A stretch of DNA of 64,000 nt. Origin: Rallus limicola. Lineage: Eukaryota > Chordata > Aves > Gruiformes > Rallidae. The stretch lies in NCBI GenBank assembly GCA_022605955.1, contig JAKCOZ010000011.1, positions 5,399,990-5,463,989 of the forward strand, written 5' to 3'. Of this stretch, positions 36,201-48,078 are shown in pieces; position 1 is the stretch's first letter, and each line of letters starts with the position of its first letter. A program made the translations under genes and the position numbers. The notes beneath the pieces were generated by a model. That model ran no database searches, was not told the origin of the DNA, and saw nothing but the letters and a program-made list of their open reading frames with translations.

Positions 36201-39200
36201 TAGCCTCAACTTGCCAACCCACTTGAATACTTTTTCACTCCTATACTTGACTCAGCCTGGTGGAAAGCACAAAATATAATACTGTTCAAGCTCAGTCTGA
36301 ATGTTAGAATGATTTTGTCAACTCAGAGGTGTGAATAACTCTCACCTTCCAACATTTCTGTGCTGGCAGAAGGTCTATTGCACAGAAGCTTATAGCTGCA
36401 AAGCATGTCCTTCATCAGAGATTCTTTTCTAATATTGGAAATGTCAATATTAAAATATCAAAAAAGCTCTTTTGTTACCTAAAGTTGTGTGTCCAACTAA
36501 GAATAAGATGACAGGGTGCTCCATTGGTATGTGAGTACAAACTTCTTATCTACAGATAGACTAACTCAAAGTTGCGTTCTGTTTTCAGCGCTTTGATCCA
36601 TAAGGCAATGAAAGTCTATTGAGACACGATTTTACCCATAAATACTTCCAGTAATTAGAAGAGCCTACTAATTGGTTGTGGCAACAGTGTATGTTAGTGC
36701 GAGTGTATTAATATCTGGCAAGAACCAGGTGAAGATCTGGAAGCACCTAGTTTCCACACTAACTGTTCTGGAAGTCTAAGGACAGCATTCTTTAGCTGGG
36801 TTTAAGGCAAAATCTGGGAATCTGAGACAACAGCAGGAAATGAGGCAAACACCTCTTGTCTGAGAGTTTTGTAAATCTGGAGACATTTTACTCAAGAGGC
36901 TTTCCAGATCAAAGTTAGGTTTTGAGTCTCCTGCCTGCTATTTTTTCCAAGGAAGGCACTATTGTTGTGACTTGGTTGTTGTCTGGCAGACTTTCCTGGA
37001 ATTCTGTGGTTTCGTGACCATTTGGAAAGCTATTGTTGCAGGTTATGGAGTTTTATTTACCACTTCACATGCACAAAAGAGGGAGCTAAAATCTTTACAG
37101 TCTCTCTTTCCCCAGGCCCCTGTACTGAGTGGATTTCTTGCATGCAGAAATGATGCTCTCTTTCATGCTGTTGTCTTGGCTAATCCTGTTCCTTGGAGAA
37201 ATTAAAGCAGCCCTTGTTTCAGATACTATGTATTTCTACTACATATTTGATTTAGCTGTAAATATCAGACACAAGATCATGTTTATCTTCAGGATGTGCT
37301 AGGAGTAGTCATGTCTAAAAAAAGCTTTTTCCAAAGCCCATTGGAGGCCATGGAATGAGTGGGACTGATTGACACCTTTCAGTGACACAAAAGGTAGGAC
37401 ATGTTTCAGTCATACAGCCAAACTTTTTGCTGCCATTTTCTATGAATTTTCTGATGTCTCCTTGCTATTTTAAGAATGGTATTTGACAATGAAAGCATAA
37501 GAGAAAACTGACCACTTGTCCTGCAGTCCCAAAGGAGACTTCGTAAAAGACAGATTGATGTTTTGACATCTCTTCATATCACCCACATCTCAGCCAGTTG
37601 AGGACTATATATAGAGGTAAGACACCAGACAGGAATCCTGGTGCCAAACATCTAGAGTGTCCTCTGGAGAGGATCCTGGAATACATCAAGGCCTGATCCT
37701 CAGACCATGAGGGATTATTTGCTTCAATTCCTCATCTCTGAAATAGAAATTATGTTTTCTCAAATTAATAACCTGCTATGCAGCTAAACTACTTAAAGCC
37801 TGTGAGAATTTTAGGTGAGATTCTACTCAAGTAAATTTAAAGGCCTGTGGAGTTAGTCCTTTATATATGTGAGAGAGAAGCAGAGGGAGAATCAAAGAGT
37901 GAGAGAGAAATAAGCCAATTTAACCCCCTTTGAATATCTGTATTAGCATATGTTTAATTACATTCCATAAGTAGCTATTTCCCTTATCTCTAATAAAGTG
38001 ACCACCAGGCCTCTGAGATAAATGTAGACACATAGACGTTAATTACTGCAGGTGCCACATGGAATTAAAAGCTGGGAACTCCCCCTTCTCACAATAAGTA
38101 CATTATCGCAGCAACATTAAAGACATTTGAAATGTGCTATTATGTGTCCACCCAGTCTTTTACTCTAAATAAAACAAAAACTTTCAGTTGTATTTTCTGG
38201 GTCATTGTGTAGAAGGCAAATATGCTGCAGGTAGGTAATGCACCTTCTTTAAATGATGGCAATTATTTCTCCAGCTTTAAGCAGCTCAATCTGGAGCTTT
38301 TTTGTGATCAATGGAGGGGAGAAGTCAAAAACAGCCCAAAACTAGTAGGATGAAGTGCAGGCCTGGAAAAGCCTCAATCCATAAAAGGAGTCATGATGGT
38401 TAGTTCAGACCAGATGCTTACCATTTACTCAGTTTTTTGTGATAGTGTGGGAGGTAGTCAACATTAACCAACTCTACAAGGGAAAACCTGGATGTATGAA
38501 TTTCAGGATGACTATTAACTATAAAAGTGAAGCTGTAATCAAATACCACCTTAGCATGTAAAACATATTTCAGAAAACAGAAGCGCTAATGCTATCCTAC
38601 ATGATATTGGTGAGAATTTATTTTAAATTTTGTTTACAGATCTAGTTATTTGTGATTACATGAACTCAAGTTAAGCTCCAGAGGAAGAGATATTTAAATA
38701 TTCAGGAAAACAGTCAGTCTGCAATATCAGAGAAAAGCTTAGAAAGAGTAAAAGCAGAAAAGGAATATGATTACTCCCGACAAACATCAGAAGAGTCAAA
38801 AAAATGTAATAAAACTTTGAGCTACCAGATGTTTTTATCACAAGAACATGAATTCTAAAATATTATGCACTATATTAATAAATTTAGTGAACAATTCAGT
38901 TTATAAGCATTAAAACTGCAAAGGAGAGCAGCAGCATTCCGACTGAAGAAAGGAGGACAAAAAAATTTACAAATAGAGAGCAAAACTCTTATGGAAGGGA
39001 TTATGTGATAAGCTACCTACAATTCCAGGAAAAGTCTTTGATGACCTAAAAATTCCCTATGTTCCTAAACAGACAAATGCTGGGTGATAGAAGAGGTAGA
39101 AAATGTCAGTCGCAATAAATAACATGTTGGAAGCTGTCATCGTGTTTCTTCCACAGATTGTAGCAACTGAGTGTTCAAAAGGAAATAATCTTATAAAAGA

Positions 39201-39711
39201 GAAGGACAGAGCAGACAAAGGGGAAAAAATGTGTAAAGAACCAGGAGGAAAACTGAAATGAAAGCAAGCAGTAGAATGTGAAGGCAGAGAGACAAACCAT
39301 GAGATAAGGGAGCTGCTGTCCAAAATGCAGAAAGTTTATCAGACAGAAATTGGAATGACCATCCAAGCTCACTATTTAATTACAGGCATTGAGGAGGTTT
39401 GAGAACACTGAGAGCACTCATAGACTTTAATGGCCCTTTAATGGACCTGAGCAGCCTCCCTTGAAGCCTCTCCCACTACCTGTCCATTGTCTCACATGCC
39501 CCATTTTGATTCAGCCTGTGTTGTACCTTGTTTTCTCCCTGTCTCCTGAATGGGCCTTGGACCATCCTTTATGTAGTCCATAAACATAAGGACAGACGCT
39601 TTTGAAACATGACAATCAGGATAATTTTGACATAATATTGACCATAATGTCATAAACTTACCTTAAATCTTTGGAGCTTACATTATTCCAGTAGTCTCAC
39701 AGAACTACACA
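33244..39711. other. Intergenic spacer with one possible MIR
   Basis: No gene is recognised in this 6.5-kb stretch between CRISP and RHAG. Frames are short: the longest are 35580-35915 on the + strand (111 codons) and 34837-35121 on the minus strand (94 codons), and neither has a known domain. A purine-rich GAGAGA stretch lies at about 37869-37911. Confidence 0.55.
34655..34780 (+). mobile_element. Possible MIR (CORE-SINE) remnant
   Basis: The stretch GACATTTAACCTCCATGCTT, then CAGTCTCACCAACTGCA, AGATAA and AAGATTAATTAGCAAATGCT follows the order of the MIR 3' half (TTAACCTC, CTCAG, CATCTG, GGATTAAATGAG, ATGTAAA). Identity is moderate. MIRs are ancient in amniotes and survive at low copy in birds, so this is plausible but not proven. 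Confidence 0.4.
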
Positions 39712-39790
39712 CACAGAATCACAGAATTTTAGGAGTTGGACCTTGAAAGATCATGTAGTCCATCCCCTCTGCCAGAGCAGGATCACCTGG
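39712..39790 (-). mobile_element. CR1 tail fragment, antisense
   Basis: ACAGAATCACAGAATTTTAG, then GGACCTTGAAAGATCATGTA and GTCCATCCCCTCTGCCAGAG form a reversed CR1 3' end of about 80 bp. Confidence 0.85.
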
Positions 39791-41589
39791 ATTGTCACAC
39801 TAACAGTCATTGCAAATCTAGCTAGAAAGATCAGTTGAACAAACCAGTATAAAAGATTTTTATCCATCCCTATATGAGCTATTTAATGGTGTTAAGCATA
39901 TGTTTTAGATGTACCTGAAAAACATCTAGGAAGAACATAGCACTTAATGAGTTATGGCATGAGAACTTGCATTGTTTGCAGATTGGTTAGACATTTCAGA
40001 GACTGGACTTTTCCACTGGAATTACTTTTTTCCTTATATGCCCATATTTATTTGCTCTCAATTCATTGTAGTACCTCTAGTCTTGGCTTGTCCCGGAAGG
40101 GGTGTTGTATTTTAGATAGTAAGTTGGGTTGCAGTTGTTCATTGAATTTGTGCTTGGTCCATTGCAAGGAAATAATAAATTCATCTTGTCAGTTCAATAG
40201 CACAAGACTACTTCTGGGTATTCAGTGATTTAGTACCTACTTCCTGGTAACTAAAAAGCAGTCATGTAAATTAATTATGAAGGTCACAAATCACATCTTC
40301 CATTTGTTCAGCATTCAAGCTACAAACAAAGTCCCTACTTATCTAATACTCAAGACAACTGAAGGAGATGTTAGCTGTACGTAGGAAAAACAAACAACAT
40401 GGGAGTTTCTTGTGGGATTTATTTTACATACCAATTGTTCTACCTACATTTGTGACTTGTGCCAAGGTCATTCTGATTAAAACTTGTAGAATGGTGTTAA
40501 GATATGTACAAAATGCACAGTTCATGTTGGGTTTTAGTTTGTGGTGTGGCTTAGAGTTTACAGCAGTCATCGAGTCATCTAAATCAGATACGTAATATCT
40601 CTCTGTCTGGGCAAATCCTCATGTAGGTCAGACCAGGTTTTTCATGCATTGACACTAAACGGCACCTTGCTGCTGTGTCATTACAACTCAGTCTCTGAGT
40701 GGCTGATGTTTATATAAAAGATGAAAGTGCCACACATATCAGGAGGTCTTCCTGGATCAGCGCCCTGAAGCCTGTTTCCTACAGTCTGTGTCTAGAGACA
40801 CCGTCTTCAATCTGGCTGGGTTGTTGTACAAAAGTAGCACTGGGAGCTATATTAGTTCAGGAAATTGAAGCTAACGCATCTTTTCATTGAGGAGTATTCC
40901 CTCACTGCCCTCATTGACTCTTCATGCATGCATTGTAATCACTGTGGCAAACAGCACTGTGTTGCTTGCTTAAGATTTCTGTACCATTTGTGTACTCTGC
41001 AAGATTTAGCGGAGAGAGAAGTGCTTAACCTTCTCAATAGGAGGGCACAATGAAGTGGGAACAGGCCCTCTTCCTGAAACAGAAAGCATGCCAATTTTCC
41101 TGTAGCTATCACTCCAGTGATGTGGCCTTTCCTTACAGCAAACAGAGCATGCAGGACCTTTGCAGAAATAGCACAGCAACATACTCAGTACAAAACTGTA
41201 ACCCTAAAACACCATTGAGAGGAAAAAAAAAAAAGAGGATTTATAAAGCTCAAAGGGTTTTATGTAGTTTTCAGCAACCAGGGAAATGGAAATCACACAC
41301 AACATTTGCAGGCAGTGGAACAGTCATCATCAAAGTTCATATGAGGAACAAAAGTTCCTGGGCAACAAGACAGGGATTGTATATCAACTTGTCACAGACA
41401 AGGTAGAGATCAATAGTTACCATCACAGTTACATCACGTAATGTCATAGCTGTCTGGAGTCACTGTTTCTCAAAAACACTTGTTTTTTTGCCATTATTCC
41501 TCCCAAAGAAACAGATCCCCACCCATGTGCAAACTGAGGCACCTAAGATGATGACTTAATTTCTTAGTGTGGTGTATGTGATCTGTGCA
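39791..41589. other. Intergenic spacer, nothing recognised
   Basis: A + strand frame at 41050-41406 (118 codons) has no recognisable domain. The far end may include the unresolved U3 part of the LTR fragment that follows. Confidence 0.45.
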
Positions 41590-41795
41590 TAGACCCAAAA
41601 GAATTTCTTTTAATAGGAAGTGAGGAATTAATTCCTTGTTTTGCTCTGTTCTCATGCAGCTTTTGCTTTACTTAATAAACTGCCTTTATCTCAGCTCACA
41701 GGTCTTGTTGCTTTTACTCTTTCAATTCTCTCCCTCATTTCCCTTAGAGTGAGCAAGCAGCTACCTGATACTTAGCTGCCAGCTGGGGTTAAACC
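41590..41795 (+). mobile_element. Endogenous-retrovirus LTR, R-U5 part
   Basis: Contains CTTAATAAACTGCC (AATAAA at 41674-41679), followed by TTTATCTCAGCTCACAGGTC and ending in CAGCTGGGGTTAAACC, the layout of a retroviral poly(A) signal plus U5. The last 85 bases match positions 1-95 in the same orientation. No gag, pol or env frame is seen nearby, so it is a solo or truncated LTR. The 5' (U3) edge is not defined and may lie up to about 200 bp further left. Confidence 0.6.
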
Positions 41796-42722
41796 TTAAG
41801 AGGTAGCTAGAAACTGTTTTGAAGACTCCTTTGTGTATCATGTGATCTTCAGGTAAAAGGTAATTCAGAAGAATACATAACTTCCTTGTCAGTGGAAAAC
41901 AGCCCTCCAAACTCCATGTTGCCAATAACACCATAGCTAGCACAGCTATGAATTCCTGTAATCAATATTGAAAAATAATTATTTTTAGGTGCACCTTTCC
42001 AGTTTTCTTTTTTAACAGCATCCCCACTATTGAGCTTCTACCTAAGTCTTTGCTTTGGTAGAATAAAACTTCCTGTTTCCATTTATATTTTGTCCTATGT
42101 CTCAGGAAATTTTTGTTTTGATTCAAATGAATGTATCAAGAACACATTGAAGGCAACAAACCTAAATCAAGTGATACTGGAGAGTGTCTGCAACTCAAGA
42201 GAAACTTGGAGATTGCTGACTGGCATACACTTGCATATGCTGACGCCAGCAAGGAAAGCTGTATCATGGAAGTCAGTGAGAACAAAAGGCTTCTCAATGT
42301 CCCGGTCAAATGCCCTTTCTCAGTACTCTTCTGGCAAGAAGCAAAGAGTAGAGTGAACATAAATATAGGTATATTCACAGTTCCCACAGTTCCAGATGGC
42401 ATTTTGAAACCTAGAGACAGTCCTCAGTAAGGAAAGACAAATGAGATGATACATTGCCATGTGTGAAGTCATCTCCTTGTGCTTTTTTCAGAAACTTAAT
42501 ACCTGCTTGCCTTTAAAGCAAGACTTGAGTAGGGGACTTCTCACTGACAGGAATAGCATCTCTGTAAGAGCGATCTCAAGTGCCCAGATACGATTAAGCG
42601 CAGGACTGATGAGGAGCAAGAGATACACTTATGTTATCACAAGTAAGGACAGTAGACATACATGATTTATCACTAATAGCTTTTGGAAGTAGCATGTGAG
42701 ACTTACAGTATTCATCTCATTT
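41796..42722. other. Intergenic spacer, nothing recognised
   Basis: Overlapping short frames lie around 42030-42430 on both strands (88-108 codons). None shows a known motif. Confidence 0.45.
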
Positions 42723-42990
42723 CATAGAATCACAGGATCATAGACCTTTAAGGGCCATCTCCCTGCAATAAGCAGAGACATCTTCACTAGATCAGGTTGC
42801 TCAGAGTCCCATTAAACCGAACTTAAATACCTCCAGGGATAGGGCCTCCACTACATCCCTGGGCAACCTGTTCTAGTGATCTACTACCTTCATATTAAAG
42901 AACTTTTTCCCAATAGCCAACCTAAATCTGCCCTTTCCAGTCTTAAACCATTGCCTCTCATCCTATTGCTTACATGTGGTTGTGAACAGT
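42723..42990 (-). mobile_element. CR1 LINE 3' end, antisense
   Basis: CATAGAATCACAGGATCATA begins the reversed tail, followed by CTAGATCAGGTTGCTCAGAG, CCCTGGGCAACCTGTTCTAG and CTCTCATCCTATTGCTT. It is the reverse of the same 3' end seen in sense in CRISP intron 1. Confidence 0.9.
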
Positions 42991-45390
42991 TCAGACAGAA
43001 AACTAATACAGTTACTTCAGCAAGAGATCCTGTGATATGGTAAACTAAATTATCATCTATCTATTAAGCTGTGATTGCCATCTGTTCATTGTGTTTCCTC
43101 CCTCTTCTGATGGACATCTTATTATTCCCTCTAATCAATTTTTAGTGGTGTATTAGTGACCTTATTCTTCCAGCATTCGTAAGAAATCAGGGAAGAGGCT
43201 CATGAGGGTGATATGGATCCAGTCAAGACAATCTCACTGATGTATCCAAAGACTCAGAAAACACTCTTAGTGTTGCTTCACTTCAAGGTGAAAGAGGCTA
43301 TTTAAGGGCTACACGAAGAAACTGGGTGAGCTTTCAACTTGAGGTGAGGCAGGTGTCTGCTGACTCAAAGCATTAAAGTTAATATTTAATGAAATAAGTC
43401 TTCTACCGTGACACCACAGAAATGGGATAAATGTCAATGTTCTCTAAAAAAAGTTATTCAGCTCAAGGTTCAAGAGATATAAGAAATATTTCTTCACAGT
43501 TTGCAGGCAAGCTGCACCTTCTGCTACCTTTCTGTTCTCTGTAGCTACGTCCACAGTAAGAGCACACACCAAGAAGTAGCTAAAGATTGGCCTGCACTCA
43601 AGTCATGCTTCATAAATCCACAATATTGGCTGAGGAATAGTCATAGCTCTGACTTCAATGAACTGAACTCAGAGTCTTAAATAACATCAGCCTCTTCAAC
43701 AGACCATATTTGTTCTCTTCTAGGAGGCATCCTGAAGCTGATATGTTCTTGTGCCAGCCAAATGTAGCCAAAAGGTCATAGGTATTCACCTGGCTTATTT
43801 AGCCTATTTTAGGTATCTTCCTTTAAGATAAAAAAAAATTGTTCTTGGAGGTTTCTATTTCTCTCTTCTGTCTTAAAAAGGAAACATTACTCTTAGAGGA
43901 GATGCGGAAATGCATAGCATTTGTCAGGTGAATGACACTCCTAATGACATTGGAGGGTATTCTGTAAGAAGATAATTAAATGCAGCTCCTTTTTCATTCT
44001 TTAGGTAAGTGTACGGCTCAAACTACCTTTTTATCTCTTATTTCTGTTTCTTTGGAAAATTGAAAGTCTGCCATAACTTTTCCCATTTATTTACATAAAG
44101 GCTGTGTTACCTCATAAATACCATATTTTTCCATCAGATGGAGGTAGGATGAAAAACACAATGGTCATTTAAAAGACAAATAACAAAGGTAGGTTACCAA
44201 AGAGCACCTCCAGTTGTTCCATTGTATTTATAGTCATTGTGAAGTTAATTTATAGTTATTGTGAAGTTAATAAGGAAACACAAGGGAATATCCTAGACAC
44301 TGAAGACCAGCAGCTAAAGACCTATTCAGCAGTTGGATGCACCTGCTTCATCTGGGAAACATCAGGCAAAAATGCAGGACCTACTGACTTTCTCCCATGC
44401 ACAAAGTTTCCACTGTGGCATAGGGCTGCAGGATAAAGACCTTGTTTTCATGGTTTAACAGGACAAACATTTCTTACTCTCTATGTGTGGAGAAGGTCCA
44501 TAAACATCTGTAAAAGTTTTTCTATTTTTCTATTTAATAGAAAATTATCTAAAAGCATGGGAATAATTTATTTTAATCTAGAGAAATGAAACTGGTTTTG
44601 TTTTGAGCTGGGTATACCAGGGACAGTTATTACAGATCACTGTCAGTGCCTGATGCTTTCCATGATTTCTTTTCAGTTTTTAACTTGAGCAACCCATCCA
44701 GAGGGCAACAGATTGGGCAGGCAGCAGAGCCTGGATGCTGCAGACACGCCTTTTCCCTGCCCTGTGAAATTTACATCAAGTTGGAATGAGCTGCAAGGAG
44801 TTTAGAACTGTCATTTTCATCTTAGGTAGAGCAGCATCTTGTCAGAGTCACAAAGTGCAATACAAGCTTTTACAGAGGAAAGGTAAAACTGTTCTTGCCA
44901 CCACTGCTTCAGACTCAGGGTACGGCTGTTTACCCTTCTTCTCTTGGAGAGGCTTGAGGAGAATATCTAGAAGACCTGCCATTTCCTGAAGCTGTCCCCA
45001 GACCCAAACATAATACACCCAAAGACCATCTCAAAGGACAGAAACTGAGGCAGTGAGTCAGGTCAAAGTGGGTTTTCCCAAAAAATCCAGTGAGCAAAGT
45101 AGCCCAACTCCACCCTGTGGATAAAGCATCTTCTTCATCCTGGCAGCTAGAGCTGTCAGTCCTTTTTCTTAAAGCTACTAATAACCGAAATTAAATGTTG
45201 ACAGATTAAGCTTTGCTAATGATGAGAGAGAAGTGTTTCATTTATTTAGAGGAATAAATACCCGAATATGTAAATTTTGAATAGTCCCTATTCACATATA
45301 AATCTCTTGAACAAGTGTAGGGGTCATTTATCTGTGGCTGCTGGACATGAGTTCACCTCACTGGGAAATAGCTAAGTTGCCCTTTCTGAG
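42991..45390. other. Intergenic spacer, one tandem duplication
   Basis: No gene is recognised. The only clear structure is a 22-bp direct duplication at 44227-44270. Confidence 0.5.
44227..44270 (+). repeat. 22-bp tandem duplication
   Basis: TTTATAGTCATTGTGAAGTT plus AA is repeated immediately with a single C-to-T change. It looks like a simple slippage duplication. Confidence 0.9.
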
Positions 45391-45443
45391 GAAAAAAGAG
45401 AAAAAGAGAAAAAAAAAAAAAAAAAAAAAAGAGAAAAGAGAAA
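45391..45443 (+). repeat. A-rich (GAAAA)n tract
   Basis: GAAAAAAGAGAAAAAGAG followed by an unbroken A run at 45409-45430 and GAGAAAAGAG. It directly abuts the 5' truncation point of a sense CR1. Confidence 0.9.
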
Positions 45444-45796
45444 CCTTATAGAGACCCTATTGCTTTCTACAACTACCTGAATGAAGGTTGTAGCCAAGTG
45501 GGGGTTGGTCTCTTCTCCCAAGTAACTAGCAGTAAGACAAGAGAAAACAGTCTCAAGTTGTATCAGAGGAGTTTTAGAATGGGTATTAGGAAAAAATTCT
45601 TCACTGAAAGAGTGGTTGGGCATTGGAACAGGCTGCCCAGAGAGGTGATGGACTCGCCGTCCCTAGGAAGTGTTCAAAATATGTGTAGTTGTGGCACTCC
45701 AAGAGATGGTTTAGTTGACATGGTGGTGTCAGAGATGGTTAGACTTGACCTTAAAGGTCTTTTCCAACCTTAAAGATTCCATGATTGTGTGATTTA
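45440..45796 (+). mobile_element. CR1 LINE 3' end
   Basis: The frame 45498-45773 reads [39 protein letters not shown] and [14 protein letters not shown], the CR1 ORF2 C-terminus, then the tail CCAACCTTAAAGATTCCATG ATTGTGTGATTT. It is 5'-truncated at the A-rich tract. Confidence 0.92.
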
Positions 45797-47910
45797 AAAA
45801 AGGGTGTGGGGGACCAAGAAGAGGGAGGAGTAGGCATTGGGCAGCCTGCTAAAAGGCAATTTGGAGTTTGCTAATTATGATTCCTAAGGACTATGTATTC
45901 CACTTAAAGTGGTATATCAGCTTTGTGGCACATATGTGCTGGAGCACAGCTTTAGTTTGTACTCTCAGGTAGCAGATGCCCATCTCATGCACTGAACAGG
46001 CCATGTGAATTGCAGCAGAGCAAACGAGCACATTTGGCAAGTCCTTGAAAATCTTGTGTGAAAAGCTTGGTCCTCAGTCAAGTTTCTGGAGTTCGGATGC
46101 ACGGATCTGAACTACTCCCCAAAGGCTCACATTACAATGAAGTAAGGGAAATGAGAATATCTAAAACATTATGGATCTTCTCCTAAAATAACAGTTTAAG
46201 AGTGATAAGACTAATAATTTTCTTGAGATACACATAATTTCACATTATCTACAAAGGTGGTATAGCATAACTGACTGAGACACGCATGAATACTCTTTCA
46301 ATATAGATTGTGTGTCTGTGTGTTTATACACCTACACACAGTTTAAGATAGAAAGTCCAGATTCAATGAACTCAACCCATTGTAAAATGTAAATATCTTC
46401 CAAAAGGCACTTTCCCCAGTAAGATTTCAACAAGGAGCCTTTTCTGGACCCCTGAAAGGATTTAATGTAAGGATTTCACATATGTGATGTGACATATTCA
46501 CTAGGGAAAACATGACTTAACGAATAAATGAGATATTCTTTGCAGAGCTGTGGGTAAAAAACAATGAACTTTACTTGTGATTTTGTTCTTTTTTTAATCA
46601 TTTCCTGTGCACATGAAGGAGCTCACAGGTCCTCACAATCAAACATTGCTGTCGGTCTTATCCTGTGGTACAGCAAGGATGAGCAATAGGTTTTTCATGG
46701 AGCTCTGCTTCCTTTCTTTGAGCTGTTCAAATGAAATACAGTCGCTACAAAGGAAAAATACATATATGCTTATTTTAGCCCTGCCACTTGCCAGTTTGGT
46801 TCTGTGATAGACTGATATGTTCTTCTTGCTAAATTGTTTGGTTTCATTTCCAAATCTACAGACATGGTTTCAAGGAGAAAAAATACCAGATCATTTTAAA
46901 CTTAGTTTGGAATTCTATCTAGTTTTATCTTTATACCAGAAAACTGAAGAGTGACAGGGATATTATTCTCCCTAAGATTATAACAACAGCGTCAAGCAGA
47001 TTTAGTCCAGGTGTTACTATGAACAAGACACTATTCCTTAAAGAAGCCCGGTGTCAGCCTCCCTGATCAGCAGCCTAAATGTTGAAAAATACATAAATTG
47101 GCCTCAGGACAAGAGGCCAAGTTACTCAGTATCACATCAATAACATATTTTACGCATAAAAGGTTTAAAAGCCATTAAGACTAAGTTGGCAAGCAATGTG
47201 AATCTCAAGAACAAGTGATCATCCAACAAGAATCTAAGTGAAATTTCATTTGCACCTTCATTCATGGGAAAATTTACAAACTGAGCTTTTATAAACCATA
47301 TAAGATATTTAGTCTCTGATCTGTTTTCATTGTCTAAGCTAAGGGAAATGCAAAAAGCAATAACTAAAATTGAAAAAATGACCATTTTTTCCCAATTCCT
47401 CTTTTTAATAATCTATGGCTTTATTTTTTTTAAAGTAGAAATATCCTTTTTTCTTATGAAGAAGCATAATTATTTAATTTTATAATAATAATTCACAATG
47501 AGAACTTGTGCTTTGAGTGCTTCACTCACTGTGAAATAAGATCAAGCATTTCTTCATCCTGCTGAAAACAACTCTCTTTGCTTATGATGTCCTATAAGAA
47601 GAGATAGATCATCCATGTTCCTACAAGGTGAAAAATTATTTACATTATATGAAAGCCACAACAAGTTATTGACTACAGGAAACAATTAGCTGTTGCTGCG
47701 CTCCTTACTGTGTGCAGCAAACCAGGTTCTGTGATATTTTTACTAGGTTATTTCCTTTTTTAAAGTGTATGTAAGGCAGTGATAAGCACATCCATAGCTG
47801 GTTTGCTCTACATCTTGAAAAAAATATGCAAGCCAGCACTTCATGCTCAGAAATTTCCTATTTCTTGTAAATAGAAATCGCTATATTGACTCATACAGTT
47901 TCCCTCCCAT
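45797..47910. other. Intergenic spacer upstream of RHAG
   Basis: No gene is recognised. A GTGTGTCTGTGTGT...ACACCTACACACA inverted stretch lies at about 46308-46341. Frames are short and AT-rich. Confidence 0.5.
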
Positions 47911-48078
47911 AGTGGGTGTGTTTGCCTATCTCTCTGTTTCTTTTTTTTTTTTTCTTGGTTTGGTCTGCTATATCACCCACATCCACTGAATTCGATAGCT
48001 CTGCTGAACGCAATCATCTTTTATCCAGCTCTGACAGCCACCTGCCCTCCTGCAATGCCTTCTGCCTTCAACACCAAC
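47911..48078 (+). promoter_or_regulatory. RHAG proximal promoter / 5' UTR with CACCC and GATA motifs
   Basis: Within 170 bases of the start codon there is a reversed CACACCCAC box (GTGGGTGTG, 47912-47920), a reversed AGATAG GATA site (CTATCT, 47926-47931), a T-rich tract and a forward CACCC (47974-47978). CACCC (KLF1) plus GATA1 sites are the usual signature of erythroid promoters, fitting RHAG's red-cell expression. The transcription start is not visible, so the split between promoter and 5' UTR is a guess. Confidence 0.45.

Noticed and set aside
1..41795. A single provirus bounded by the two LTR-like ends
   Set aside because: The interval is 41 kb and contains the CRISP gene, many CR1s and no gag/pol/env-like frames.
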